The position numbers were made by a program, and so were the translations under genes. Source: Terrabacter sp. Ter38 (GTDB lineage: Bacteria; Actinomycetota; Actinomycetes; Actinomycetales; Dermatophilaceae). From it: a DNA stretch of 64,000 nucleotides. The stretch lies in the NCBI RefSeq assembly GCF_024519435.1, contig NZ_JALJRZ010000006.1:1-64000 (forward strand), given 5' to 3'. Shown here in pieces: positions 54,085-63,203 of the stretch (position 1 is its first letter; every line of letters starts with the position of its first letter). The notes under the pieces were generated by a model. It saw only the letters and a list, made by a program, of their open reading frames with translations. It ran no database searches and was not told where the DNA came from.

Positions 54085-55046
54085 GACTCCACCTCGCGTG
54101 AGTTGAAGTAGCGCGACAGCGGATAGACGATCAGCGTCACGAGGATGAAGAGGACCACGTTGCCGGCGGTCGAGAGGCCGAAGAAGCCGGCCTGGTACGT
54201 CTTGTAGATGATCGAGGCGATGACGTCGCTGCTGAAGCCGGGGCCTCCACCCGTCATGGTCCAGATGAGGTCGAAGGACCTGAGGCCGCCGATGAGGGAG
54301 AGCAGGATGACCGTGAAGGTCGCCGGCCGCGACAGGGGAACGGTGACGTTCCGGAACTTGGTCCACGCTCCGCCGCCGTCGACGTCGACCGCCTCGTAGT
54401 AGTCCCTGGGGATGGCGAGGATTCCCGCGATGTAGATCAGCGTGGCGAGCCCGACGCCCTTCCACACGTCGACGAGGGCGACGGAGAGCAGGGCCGTGGC
54501 AGGGTCACCGAGCCAGTCCGGCGCGGTGATCCCGAGCTTGGCGAGCACGGTGGACACGACGCCCACGTCGGGCTGGAGCAGCACGCTGAAGGTGATGCCG
54601 ACGGCGACCGTGCTGACGAGCACCGGGAAGAAGATGACCGAGCGCATCAGGCCCCGTGACCGGATCGGGCCGGTGAGCAGCACCGCCAGGAGCATGCCGA
54701 GCACCACCTTCAGACCGCTGGTGACGACGGCGTACACGAGCGTGTTCCGAAGGCCGCTGACCAGGGCCTGCTCGGAGAAGAACTGCCGGAAGTTGTCGAG
54801 CCCGATGAACTCGGACTCGAACAGGGTCCAGCGGGTGAAGGCGAAGTAGAAGGAGATGACCGTCGGCACGAGGAAGATCAGGCCGTAGACGATGCCGGCC
54901 GGTGCGTAGAACCAGTAGGGGTAGGTGTGCGCCCTGACGTTCCGGACGCCCGTGGCTCGTGGGCTCTTCCGGGCGGGCCGGCCGGCCCCCGCGTCATCGC
55001 GGTGGCCGACCGGGCGAGCCTCGTCGGCTCGCGAGCTCATCACCAT
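54081..55046 (-). CDS. Carbohydrate ABC transporter permease (MalF type)
   Basis: 321 residues; ATG 55046, with ATG 55040 possible. Six membrane helices after a basic cytoplasmic leader (1-40). EAA loop YYEAVDVDGGGAWTKFRNVTVPLSR. The protein forms the CUT1 channel with the MalG-type partner; the likely load is a rhamnose-containing oligosaccharide or glycoside. Overlaps the end of the binding-protein gene by seven bases. Confidence 0.94.
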   Translation of the reverse strand: MVMSSRADEARPVGHRDDAGAGRPARKSPRATGVRNVRAHTYPYWFYAPAGIVYGLIFLVPTVISFYFAFTRWTLFESEFIGLDNFRQFFSEQALVSGLRNTLVYAVVTSGLKVVLGMLLAVLLTGPIRSRGLMRSVIFFPVLVSTVAVGITFSVLLQPDVGVVSTVLAKLGITAPDWLGDPATALLSVALVDVWKGVGLATLIYIAGILAIPRDYYEAVDVDGGGAWTKFRNVTVPLSRPATFTVILLSLIGGLRSFDLIWTMTGGGPGFSSDVIASIIYKTYQAGFFGLSTAGNVVLFILVTLIVYPLSRYFNSREVES

Positions 55047-56341
55047 CCCGGCAGTCCCAGCTGCTTGGCCTGCTTCGTCACGTCGGAGTCATACTGGGCG
55101 GCGCCGTCCTGGGGAGCCGTCTGCCCGGTCATCACGGCGACCATGATCTGCTCCAGCGAGGGGCCCTTGACCGGGGAGAGGAACTCGAGCGCCGGGGTCG
55201 AGGTCTTCGAGTCGATGTAGGCCTGCATGTCCGTCGCGACCGGAGGGGCGTTGTCGGGCAGCGTGGAGCCCTTGACGAGGTACGGGCCGGTGGGCGGCAC
55301 TGCTGAGGAGAAGGCGTCTGTTCCCGCGACCGAGGCCACGAAGGCGACGAACTTCTTGGCGGCATCGATGTTCTTGCTCGTCTTGGGGATGTACTGGCCA
55401 CCCGGCTCCCAGATGGTCGCGCCGTTGGTGCTGGCGTCATCACCGGGGATGCCGAAGAAGCCGATCTTGGCGGCGTCCGCCGGCGCCAGCGTCGAGATCG
55501 GGAAGGTCAGCATGGGGTACTGCGCCGCCTTGCCCTGAGCCAGCTGCTTGATGCCCTGCGCGAAGGTCAGGGAGCCGGCGCTGCTGTTGAGCCAGCCCTT
55601 CTGCTTGGGCTCGGCCGCCTTCTGGAAGCCCTTGAGGGCGACCGGGTCGGTGGCGTACTTGACCTTGTTCGCCGTGTAGTCGTCCGCCCACTTGGGGTTC
55701 GACGCCGCGACGTTGTGGAAGTCGCCGAGGACGTAGAGCTGCGAGGTGAAGGTGTCCTTGAGGGTGCCGAGGACCGGCGTGATGCCGGCGGCCTTGATCT
55801 TGTCGCTGTTGGACTCGAACTCGGCCCACGTCTTGGGCACCGACAGCCCGAGCTGGGAGTAGACGTCCTTGTTGTAGAGGATGCCGCCGCCCATCGCAGT
55901 GCCCCACGGCGCCCCGTAGACCTTGCCGTTCTGGGTCACGGCCGGAAGGAACGACGGATCGGTGTCCTTCAGCGCTGGGTCGTTCGTCAGGTCGACGAGG
56001 GTCTTCTCCGGGCTCAGGGCCTGGAGCAGCGAGCCGGAGTTGTACCAGAAGACGTCGGACATGTCGCCGGTCGAGAGCTTGGTCTTGACGAGGTTGTCAC
56101 CGTCGGAGCCGCCCGGACGCGTCTCGGTCTTGACCGTGATGGTCGGGTTGGCCTTCTCGAACGCCGCGATCACCGCCTTCGCGGGCTTCACCGTGGTCTC
56201 CGCGTTGTCGGTCAGGAGCGTGATCTCCGTCTTCCCCCCGGATGAGCCGCTGGAGTCGGACGAGCTCGAGCAGGCGGCGAGCGGCACGAGAGCGAATGCG
56301 GCGACCGTGGCGATCGTCAGCCTCGAACGGGAAATCTTCAT
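55040..56341 (-). CDS. Extracellular sugar-binding lipoprotein of the ABC importer
   Basis: 433 residues from ATG 56341, six bases after GGAGGT. Lipobox LVPLAAC with the lipid-carrying Cys at about residue 24; mature protein of the SBP_bac_1 family (ITLLTDNAETTVKPAKAVIAAFEKANPTITV-type start, GMQ-like PWGTAMGGGILYNKDVY and WEPGGQYIPKTSKNIDAAKKFV). It binds the oligosaccharide outside the cell. First gene of the minus operon that continues through both permeases to GH78 and GH3. Confidence 0.94.
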   Translation of the reverse strand: MKISRSRLTIATVAAFALVPLAACSSSSDSSGSSGGKTEITLLTDNAETTVKPAKAVIAAFEKANPTITVKTETRPGGSDGDNLVKTKLSTGDMSDVFWYNSGSLLQALSPEKTLVDLTNDPALKDTDPSFLPAVTQNGKVYGAPWGTAMGGGILYNKDVYSQLGLSVPKTWAEFESNSDKIKAAGITPVLGTLKDTFTSQLYVLGDFHNVAASNPKWADDYTANKVKYATDPVALKGFQKAAEPKQKGWLNSSAGSLTFAQGIKQLAQGKAAQYPMLTFPISTLAPADAAKIGFFGIPGDDASTNGATIWEPGGQYIPKTSKNIDAAKKFVAFVASVAGTDAFSSAVPPTGPYLVKGSTLPDNAPPVATDMQAYIDSKTSTPALEFLSPVKGPSLEQIMVAVMTGQTAPQDGAAQYDSDVTKQAKQLGLPGW

Positions 56342-56396
56342 GGGGGGTACCTCCACAGCGTTGGGGCGCGTAACCGCGTTAGGGTGTCACCGATTT

Positions 56397-56408
56397 TGAA
56401 TCGCTTCA
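56397..56408. promoter_or_regulatory. LacI-type operator, transporter side
   Basis: TGAATCGCTTCA has TGAA/TTCA arms and central CG, as expected of LacI-family sites. It lies 56 bases upstream of the binding-protein start and just downstream of its -10, a repressing position. It matches the site at 56555 in 11 of 12 bases. Confidence 0.75.
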
Positions 56409-56420
56409 TTCGGTTGTTCA

Positions 56421-56449
56421 ACGGTAGGGTTCACGCATCGCACTGTCAA
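56421..56449 (-). promoter_or_regulatory. Promoter TTGACA-N17-TACCGT for the rhamnoside transporter operon
   Basis: On the minus strand -35 TTGACA (56449-56444), 17-base spacer and -10 TACCGT (56426-56421). The start of transcription would fall near 56414, with the LacI-type operator immediately after it. Confidence 0.7.
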
Positions 56450-56510
56450 TGGGTCCGGTCAAATCTCGTCCTATCGTGCTCAATCTGGAGGCCGACACGC
56501 TCACCCGGGG

Positions 56511-56540
56511 TTGACCGCGGCCTGAGTGCTGCGGTTGACT
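56511..56540 (+). promoter_or_regulatory. Weak promoter candidate for rhaI
   Basis: TTGACC (56511-56516) and, 18 bases on, TTGACT (56535-56540), a poor -10. The placing relative to the operator at 56555 mirrors that on the other side of the intergenic region, which is the main reason to list it. Confidence 0.3.
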
Positions 56541-56554
56541 GAGATCCAGACTTC

Positions 56555-56566
56555 TGAAACGCTTCA
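56555..56566. promoter_or_regulatory. LacI-type operator, rhaI side
   Basis: TGAAACGCTTCA, one base different from the site at 56397; 38 bases before the rhaI start. The LacI-family regulator encoded at 61416 is the obvious ligand-controlled binder. Confidence 0.75.
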
Positions 56567-56604
56567 TAACAGCGGCAGATCTGCACACCACGACGGGATG
56601 ACCA

Positions 56605-57771
56605 ATGACGACATTCAGCGACATCGCGGGCCGGCTCGCGCAGCAGGCGCTCGAGCTGCCCTCCTGGGCCTTCGGCAACTCGGGCACCCGGTTCAAGGTC
56701 TTCAGCACCCGGGGCACGCCGCGCACCGTCGAGGAGAAGCTCGCCGACGCCGCTGCGGTCCATCGCCTCACGGGTCTCGCCCCGTCCGTCGCCCTGCACA
56801 TCCCGTGGGACCGCGTCGACGACTACGACAAGCTCGCCCGCTTCGCCGATGACCTCGGCATGCGGCTCGGAACCATCAACTCGAACACCTTCCAGGACGA
56901 CGACTACAAGTTCGGCAGCCTGACCCACGTCGACGAGCGCATCCGCGCCAAGGCGGTCGCGCACCAGATCGAGTGCATCGACGTCATGGACGTCACCGGT
57001 AGCCGTGACCTCAAGATCTGGCTGCCGGACGGCACGAACTACCCCGGCCAGGGCGACCTGCGCGACCGACAGGACCGGCTCGCCGACTCGCTCGCCCAGG
57101 TCTACGCCCGCCTCTCGGGCGAGCAACGGCTCGTCCTCGAGTACAAGTTCTTCGAACCGGCCTTCTACGCCACGGACGTCCCGGACTGGGGCACGTCGTA
57201 CGCGCAGTGCGTCGCACTCGGCGAGCGCGCCGTCGTCTGCCTCGACACCGGCCACCACGCGCCCGGCACGAACATCGAGTTCATCGTCATGCAGCTGCTC
57301 CGGCTCGGACGCCTCGGCGCGTTCGACTTCAACTCCCGCTTCTACGCCGACGACGACCTCATCGTGGGGGCGGCCGACCCGTTCCAGCTCTTCCGCATCC
57401 TCCACGAGGTCATCCGCGGTGGCGGCTACGGGCAGGACAGCGACGTCGCCTTCATGCTCGACCAGTGCCACAACGTCGAGGCCAAGATCCCCGGCCAGAT
57501 CCGCTCGGTGCTGAACGTGCAAGAGATGACGGCACGAGCGCTCCTCGTCGACCGGGACGCCCTCGTCGAAGCCGAGCGAGCCGGTGACGTGCTCGGGGCC
57601 AACGGCGTGCTGATGGATGCGTTCTACACCGACGTCCGCGCCGACCTCGCTGAGTGGAGGGCCGGGCGCGGCCTGCCGGCCGACCCGATGAAGGCGTACG
57701 CCGCGAGCGGCTACCAGGACCAGATCGAAGCCACCCGCGTCGGTGGCACCCAGGCCGGCTGGGGCGCCTGA
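56605..57771 (+). CDS. rhaI: L-rhamnose isomerase, RhaI type
   Basis: 388 residues, a TIM barrel of the xylose-isomerase-like group. Metal and substrate residues lie in VALHIPWDRVDDYDKL, LVLEYKFFEPAFYATDV (Glu), VVCLDTGHHAPGTNIE (Asp, His), FDFNSRFYADDDLIVG. It converts L-rhamnose to L-rhamnulose. RhaI is the Pseudomonas stutzeri/actinobacterial type, unrelated in sequence detail to E. coli RhaA. First gene of the plus operon; the 264-base upstream gap carries two LacI-type operators and back-to-back promoters. Confidence 0.92.
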   Translation: MTTFSDIAGRLAQQALELPSWAFGNSGTRFKVFSTRGTPRTVEEKLADAAAVHRLTGLAPSVALHIPWDRVDDYDKLARFADDLGMRLGTINSNTFQDDDYKFGSLTHVDERIRAKAVAHQIECIDVMDVTGSRDLKIWLPDGTNYPGQGDLRDRQDRLADSLAQVYARLSGEQRLVLEYKFFEPAFYATDVPDWGTSYAQCVALGERAVVCLDTGHHAPGTNIEFIVMQLLRLGRLGAFDFNSRFYADDDLIVGAADPFQLFRILHEVIRGGGYGQDSDVAFMLDQCHNVEAKIPGQIRSVLNVQEMTARALLVDRDALVEAERAGDVLGANGVLMDAFYTDVRADLAEWRAGRGLPADPMKAYAASGYQDQIEATRVGGTQAGWGA

Positions 57772-57884
57772 GACGCCCGGACGGCCCACCCCACCGGGTG
57801 GACGCCACGGTCACCCTCCCCCACCCCTGCCATCTCCCCGCTCGCACCCGCACCGCACCCACACCCGCACCCGAGGAACCCGCC

Positions 57885-59921
57885 ATGACCAACACCGCCG
57901 TCGCCGACCTGCTCGCCCGATCCAACCGCCTGGGGGCCGACCCCCGGAACACGAACTACGCCGGGGGCAACACGTCCGCCAAGGGCTCCGAGACCGATCC
58001 CGTCACCGGCGAGCAGGTCGACCTGCTCTGGGTCAAGGGCTCGGGCGGCGACCTGGGCACCCTCACCGAGCCGGGGCTGGCCGTCCTGCGTCTCGACCGC
58101 ATGCGCAGCCTCGTGGACGTCTACCCCGGCATCGACCGCGAGGACGAGATGGTCGCCGCCTTCGACTACTGCCTGCACGGCAAGGGGGGCGCAGCGCCGT
58201 CGATCGACACCGCCATGCACGGGCTCGTCGACGCGCCCCACGTCGACCACCTCCACCCCGACAGCGGCATCGCGATCGCGACGGCGAAGGACGGCGAGCA
58301 GCTGACGAAGGAGATCTTCGGCGACCGCGTCGTGTGGGTGCCGTGGCGCCGACCCGGCTTCCAGCTCGGTCTCGACATCGCCGCCATCAAGACCGCCAAC
58401 CCGCAGGCCGTCGGGACGGTGCTCGGCGGCCACGGCATCACCGCCTGGGGCGACACGAGCGAGGAGGCCGAGGCCAACTCGATATGGATCATCGAGACCG
58501 CGCAGGCCCACCTCGACGAGCACGGCAGCGCCGAGCCCTTCGGCGCAGAGGTGCCGGGGTATGCCGCCCTGCCGCCCGCCGAGCGGCACGCGAAGGCCGC
58601 CGCGCTCGCCCCGCACGTCCGCGCTGTCGCCTCCCGGGACCGCGCGATGGTGGGCCACTTCACCGACGCCGACGTCGTGCTCGAGTTCCTCAGCCACGAC
58701 AAGCTCGCTCACCTCGCCGAGCTCGGGACGTCGTGCCCCGACCACTTCCTGCGCACCAAGGTCAAGCCTCTGGTCGTCGACCTGCCGTCCGGCGCCACCG
58801 TCGAGGAGATCGTCGCGCGCCTCGACGAGCTGCACACGGCATACCGCGAGGACTACGCCGCCTACTACGAGCGCAACGCGACCCCCGACTCGCCCCCGAT
58901 GCGCGGGGCCGACCCGGCCATCGTGCTCGTGCCGGGGGTCGGGATGTTCTCCTTCGGCAAGGACAAGCAGACGGCGCGGGTCGCGGGCGAGTTCTACGTC
59001 AACGCGATCAACGTCATGCGCGGCGCCGAGTCGGTGTCGACCTACGCGCCCATCGACGAGGCGGAGAAGTTCCGCATCGAGTACTGGGCCCTCGAGGAGG
59101 CCAAGCTCCAGCGGATGCCCAAGCCGCGCAGCCACGCCGGCCGCATCGCCCTCGTCACCGGCGCCGCCAGCGGCATCGGCAAGGCCATCGCCACGCGTCT
59201 GGCCGCCGAAGGTGCATGCGTCGTCATCGCCGACCTCGACCTCGACACGGCGCAGGCCGCCGCGACGGAGATCGGCACCAACGACGTCGCCGTCGGCGTG
59301 CAGGCGAACGTCACCGACGCCGCCCAGGTGCAGGCCGCCGTCGACGCGACCGTGCTCGCCTTCGGCGGCATCGACCTGCTCGTCAACAACGCCGGACTGT
59401 CGATCAGCAAGCCCCTGCTCGAGACGACCGAGGCCGACTGGGACCTCCAGCACGACGTCATGGCCAAGGGCAGCTTCCTCACGGCCCAGGCGGCCGCACG
59501 GGCGATGATCGCCCAGAAGCTGGGCGGCGACATCCTCTACATCTCCTCGAAGAACTCCGTCTTCGCCGGGCCGAACAACATCGCCTACAGCGCCGTCAAG
59601 GCCGACCAGGCCCACCAGGTCAGGCTGCTCGCGGCCGAGCTCGGCGAGCACGGCATCAAGGTCAACGGGATCAACCCCGACGGCGTCGTCCGCGGCAGCG
59701 GCATCTTCGCGGCCGGCTGGGGCGCCCAGCGCGCCGCCGTCTACGGGGTGCCGGAGGAGGAGCTCGGCGCCTACTACGCCAAACGCACCCTGCTCGGTCG
59801 GGAGGTGCTCCCGGAGCACGTCGCCAACGCGGCCGCGGTCCTCACCTCCGACGAGCTGAGCCACACGACCGGCCTGCACATCCCTGTCGACGCCGGCGTC
59901 GCCGCTGCGTTCCTTCGCTGA
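57885..59921 (+). CDS. Bifunctional rhamnulose-1-phosphate aldolase / lactaldehyde dehydrogenase (RhaEW type)
   Basis: 678 residues; ATG 57885 follows CGAGGAA. The N-terminal class II aldolase domain (about 1-400) has RLGADPRNTNYAGGNTSAKG, LWVKGSGGDLGTL and the zinc-binding DHLHPDS plus GGHGITAWGD. The C-terminal SDR domain (about 420-678) has VTGAASGIGKAIA, NNAGLSISKPLLE and Tyr568-x3-Lys572 (YSAVK). Together they cleave L-rhamnulose-1-phosphate to DHAP and L-lactaldehyde and oxidise the latter to L-lactate. The intergenic 57772-57884 has no separate promoter that I see. Confidence 0.93.
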   Translation: MTNTAVADLLARSNRLGADPRNTNYAGGNTSAKGSETDPVTGEQVDLLWVKGSGGDLGTLTEPGLAVLRLDRMRSLVDVYPGIDREDEMVAAFDYCLHGKGGAAPSIDTAMHGLVDAPHVDHLHPDSGIAIATAKDGEQLTKEIFGDRVVWVPWRRPGFQLGLDIAAIKTANPQAVGTVLGGHGITAWGDTSEEAEANSIWIIETAQAHLDEHGSAEPFGAEVPGYAALPPAERHAKAAALAPHVRAVASRDRAMVGHFTDADVVLEFLSHDKLAHLAELGTSCPDHFLRTKVKPLVVDLPSGATVEEIVARLDELHTAYREDYAAYYERNATPDSPPMRGADPAIVLVPGVGMFSFGKDKQTARVAGEFYVNAINVMRGAESVSTYAPIDEAEKFRIEYWALEEAKLQRMPKPRSHAGRIALVTGAASGIGKAIATRLAAEGACVVIADLDLDTAQAAATEIGTNDVAVGVQANVTDAAQVQAAVDATVLAFGGIDLLVNNAGLSISKPLLETTEADWDLQHDVMAKGSFLTAQAAARAMIAQKLGGDILYISSKNSVFAGPNNIAYSAVKADQAHQVRLLAAELGEHGIKVNGINPDGVVRGSGIFAAGWGAQRAAVYGVPEEELGAYYAKRTLLGREVLPEHVANAAAVLTSDELSHTTGLHIPVDAGVAAAFLR

Positions 59922-59932
59922 GAGCAGCCGTC

Positions 59933-61342
59933 GTGAGCCCACGCGTCTTCGGCGCCGTCGACATCGGTGCCTCCGGTGGTCGGGTCATGGCGGGCGTCGT
60001 CGACGGCTCACTCACCACGCTGCACACGCTGCACCGGTTCCGCAACGGGCCGGTGCAGCGTGACGGCCACCTCCGGTGGGACCTCACCCGTCTCTGGTCC
60101 GAGGTGCTCACCGGTCTGCGGCTGCTGGCCCGCGACTTCCCCGAGACGGAGTCGGTGGGCATCGACACGTGGGCCGTCGACTACGCCCTGCTCGACGCGC
60201 AGGGACGGCTCCTCGCGGAGCCCGTGTCCTACCGTGACGGGCGCACCGGCCCGGGCGTCGAGCGCGTGCACGCCCGCGTCGGGCCCGAGGAGCTGTATGC
60301 CGTCAACGGGTTGCAGTTCCTGCCGTTCACGACGCTCTACCAGCTCGAGGTCGAGAAGGCAGGGCCTCTGTGGGGCAATGTGGCCCACGTCGTGCTGCTC
60401 CCGGACGTGCTCGCCTACCGGCTCACCGGCGTGCTGCGTACCGAGACGACGAACGCCTCGACGACTGGCCTGCTGGACGCCGGAACGGGCACCTGGGCCA
60501 AGGACCTGCTCGACCGCCTCGACCTCCCGGCCGGCCTGCTGCCTCCGCTCGTCGCGCCCGGCGACGTCATCGGGCCGCTGACGAGCGCAGCTCTGGAGCA
60601 GACCGGCCTGCGGCCCGGCACCCTCGTCACCGCCGTCGGCTCCCACGACACGGCCTCCGCCGTCGTCGCCGTGCCCGCGACGACGAGTCGCTTCGCCTAC
60701 GTCTCGAGCGGTACGTGGTCGCTCGCCGGGCTGGAGCTCGGGTCGCCCGTCATCACCCCGGCGAGCAGGGCCGCCAACTTCACCAACGAGGGAGGTGTCG
60801 ACGGCCGGACCCGCTTCCTGCGCAACGTCGGTGGCCTCTGGCTGCTCCAGGAGTCGATGCGGGCGTGGGCAGACCGCGGTGTCGCGCAGGACCTCGATGC
60901 CCTCCTCGTCGAGGCCGAGCGGCTCCCGCCCGGGGGGCCTCTCGTCGACGTCGACGACGACGCCTTCATCCGCCCGGACGACATGCCCGAGCGCATCGCG
61001 GCGGCGGCGAGGAGCCCTCTCCCCGACCCCGCACACACGGTGCGGTGCATCCTCGACTCGCTCGCGGCGGCATACGCCTCGACGACACGTCGGGCCGCCG
61101 TGCTCGCCGGTACCGGCGTCGACGTCATCCACGTCGTCGGTGGCGGCTCGCGCAACCACCTGCTCTGCCAGGTGACGGCGGACCTGACGGGCCTGCCCGT
61201 CGTCGCCGGGCCGGTCGAGGCCACCGCGCTGGGCAACGTGCTCGTGCAGGCGAGAGCCTTCGGGGCCGCCCCCCCGACCCTCGAGCAGATCCGCGCCGAC
61301 CTCGCCGCCACGCAGGACCTGCGCAGGCATGTGCCCTCATGA
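59933..61342 (+). CDS. rhaB: L-rhamnulokinase
   Basis: 469 residues from GTG 59933. FGGY/actin-like kinase fold: VFGAVDIGASGGRVMAG (ATP phosphate 1), VGIDTWAVDYALLD, LPFTTLYQL, AVGSHDTASAVVAVPA, YVSSGTWSLAGLEL and VHVVGGGSRNHLLCQ near the C-terminus. Phosphorylates L-rhamnulose at C1 for the upstream aldolase. Only 11 bases follow the aldolase stop, so the genes are co-transcribed. Confidence 0.93.
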   Translation: MSPRVFGAVDIGASGGRVMAGVVDGSLTTLHTLHRFRNGPVQRDGHLRWDLTRLWSEVLTGLRLLARDFPETESVGIDTWAVDYALLDAQGRLLAEPVSYRDGRTGPGVERVHARVGPEELYAVNGLQFLPFTTLYQLEVEKAGPLWGNVAHVVLLPDVLAYRLTGVLRTETTNASTTGLLDAGTGTWAKDLLDRLDLPAGLLPPLVAPGDVIGPLTSAALEQTGLRPGTLVTAVGSHDTASAVVAVPATTSRFAYVSSGTWSLAGLELGSPVITPASRAANFTNEGGVDGRTRFLRNVGGLWLLQESMRAWADRGVAQDLDALLVEAERLPPGGPLVDVDDDAFIRPDDMPERIAAAARSPLPDPAHTVRCILDSLAAAYASTTRRAAVLAGTGVDVIHVVGGGSRNHLLCQVTADLTGLPVVAGPVEATALGNVLVQARAFGAAPPTLEQIRADLAATQDLRRHVPS

Positions 61343-61415
61343 GCCGTGTCCGGCCCGGAGGCGACGACGCGGACCGGCCGGGACGCGATACGTTGCTGCG
61401 GCGAGAGGAGGACCC

Positions 61416-62453
61416 ATGGCCACGGTGAGCATCAAGGACGTCGCGGCACGCGCCGGCGTCTCCCTGGGGACCGTCTCCAACGTCCTCAACCGCCCGGCCG
61501 CCGTCCGGCCCGCGACCCGCGCGAAGGTGGAGGCGGCGATCGCCGAGCTCGGCTTCGTGCCGAACGCGTCGGCCCGTCAGCTGGCCGCAGGTCGCTCCCG
61601 CACCATCGCCTACCTCGTGCTCGACGCGACCAACCCCTTCTTCACCGACGTCGCGCGCGGCGTCGAGGACGTCGCCAGGGCCGAGGGACTCGCCCTCTTC
61701 ATCTGCAACAGTGACCAGGACGTCGAGCGCGAGGACCAGTACCTCGAGCAGCTCACCCAGCTCCGCCCGCGTGGCGTCCTCATCACGGCCATGGACTACG
61801 CCAACCCCCGCCTGCAGCGCCTGCGGGACGCCGGGGTCCCGGTCGTCCTCGTCGACCGGGCCCCGGACGACAGTGACGACTGGTGCACGGTCGGCGTCGA
61901 CGACGTCTCCGGCGGCGAGCTCGCCATCAGCCACCTCGCCGAGGCCGGCCACACCCGGCTGGCCTTCGTCGGCGGCCCGGCCGAGATCCCCCAGGTGCGC
62001 GACCGTCACACCGGTGCTGTGGCGGCCACGGCGGCAGCCGGCCTGCCCGCGGACGTCCTCACCTGGATCCGGACGTCGGCGCTCACGATCGCCGAGGGCC
62101 GCCGGGCCGGGGAGCGCCTCCTCGGCCTGCCACGCCGCACGCGGCCGACCGGCGTCTTCTGTGCCAACGACCTGCTCGCACTCGGGCTCCTCCAGCACCT
62201 CTCCCAGCACGGCGTCAGGGTGCCCGACGACGTCGGCATCGTCGGCTACGACGACATCGAGTTCGCCGCCGCAGCAGCCGTGCCCCTCACGTCGGTCTCC
62301 CAGCCGCGCCACCTGCTCGGCCAGACGGCGGCCCGGCTGCTCGCCGAGGAGGCCGACCGCGGCACCGAGCACGTGCACCAGCACGTCGTCTTCCCGCCCG
62401 AGCTCATCGCCCGGGCATCGACGGCGGCGTCGTCGGCGAGGAGACTCGCGTGA
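61416..62453 (+). CDS. LacI-family transcriptional regulator of the rhamnose locus
   Basis: 345 residues; ATG 61416 sits behind GAGAGGAGG. N-terminal LacI HTH (VSIKDVAARAGVSLGTVSNVLNRPAAV, residues 4-30, with the hinge ELGFVPNASARQLAAGRS) and a periplasmic-binding-protein-like ligand domain (AYLVLDATNPFF to PLTSVSQPRH). Expected to bind the operators at 56397 and 56555 and to be released by rhamnose, rhamnulose or a rhamnoside. GTG overlap with lutA ties lactate use to the same control. Confidence 0.92.
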   Translation: MATVSIKDVAARAGVSLGTVSNVLNRPAAVRPATRAKVEAAIAELGFVPNASARQLAAGRSRTIAYLVLDATNPFFTDVARGVEDVARAEGLALFICNSDQDVEREDQYLEQLTQLRPRGVLITAMDYANPRLQRLRDAGVPVVLVDRAPDDSDDWCTVGVDDVSGGELAISHLAEAGHTRLAFVGGPAEIPQVRDRHTGAVAATAAAGLPADVLTWIRTSALTIAEGRRAGERLLGLPRRTRPTGVFCANDLLALGLLQHLSQHGVRVPDDVGIVGYDDIEFAAAAAVPLTSVSQPRHLLGQTAARLLAEEADRGTEHVHQHVVFPPELIARASTAASSARRLA

Positions 62454-63193
62454 GGATCGCGCTCTTCGTGACCTGCCTCGGCGACGTCCTCTTCCCCGAG
62501 GTCGGCAAGGCCACGGTGGCGGTGCTGGAAAGGCTCGGCCACGAGGTCGTCTTCCCGCAGTCGCAGACGTGCTGCGGGCAGATGCACACGAACACCGGCT
62601 ACCAGCACGACGCCGTGGGCCTCGTGCGACACCACGTGGACGTGTTCGAGCGGGCCATCGCCGCCGGATGTGAAGCGGTCGTCGCGCCGTCGGGCTCATG
62701 CGTCGGCTCGGTGCGGCACCAGCACGCCGCGCTCGCACGTCGTGAGGGTGACGAGGCGCTGGCCCTGCGGGCCGATGCCGTGGCCGGGCGCACCTTCGAG
62801 CTGTCCGAGCTGCTCGTCGACGTCCTCGGGGTGACCGACGTGGGCGCCGCCTACCCGCACCGCGTGACCTACCACCCGACCTGCCACTCACTTCGCCTCC
62901 TCGGGGTCGGCGAGCGGCCGCTGCAGCTGCTCCGGGCCGTGCGGGGCATCGACCTCGTCGAGCTCCCCGCCGCCGACACGTGCTGCGGCTTCGGCGGCAC
63001 GTTCTCGGTCAAGAACGCCGACACCTCGACCGCGATGCTCGCCGACAAGATGTCCTCGGTGCTCGCGACGCGGGCCGAGGTCGTGACGGCCGGCGACGCG
63101 TCCTGCCTCATGCACATCGGCGGCGGCCTGTCCCGGCTGCGCACCGGCGTACGTCCCGTCCATCTCGCCGAGATCCTCGCGAGCACCTCATGA
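62450..63193 (+). CDS. lutA: Lactate utilisation iron-sulfur protein LutA
   Basis: 247 residues from GTG 62450. Two CCG domains: FPQSQTCCGQMHTN (about 36-49) with GSCVGSVRHQH, and YHPTCHSLRLLG (about 142-153) with PAADTCCGFGGTFSV. These cysteines hold iron-sulfur centres in the LutABC L-lactate oxidation complex. The L-lactate formed by the aldolase/dehydrogenase protein is thus turned into pyruvate. Coupled to the LacI gene by GTGA. Confidence 0.92.
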   Translation: MRIALFVTCLGDVLFPEVGKATVAVLERLGHEVVFPQSQTCCGQMHTNTGYQHDAVGLVRHHVDVFERAIAAGCEAVVAPSGSCVGSVRHQHAALARREGDEALALRADAVAGRTFELSELLVDVLGVTDVGAAYPHRVTYHPTCHSLRLLGVGERPLQLLRAVRGIDLVELPAADTCCGFGGTFSVKNADTSTAMLADKMSSVLATRAEVVTAGDASCLMHIGGGLSRLRTGVRPVHLAEILASTS

Positions 63194-63203
63194 GGCGGGC
63201 GCG

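Noticed and set aside
57743-59932. Apparent 1199-residue protein ending in rhamnulokinase
   Set aside because: Only the part from GTG 59933 is kinase; the front is an out-of-frame reading of the aldolase gene.
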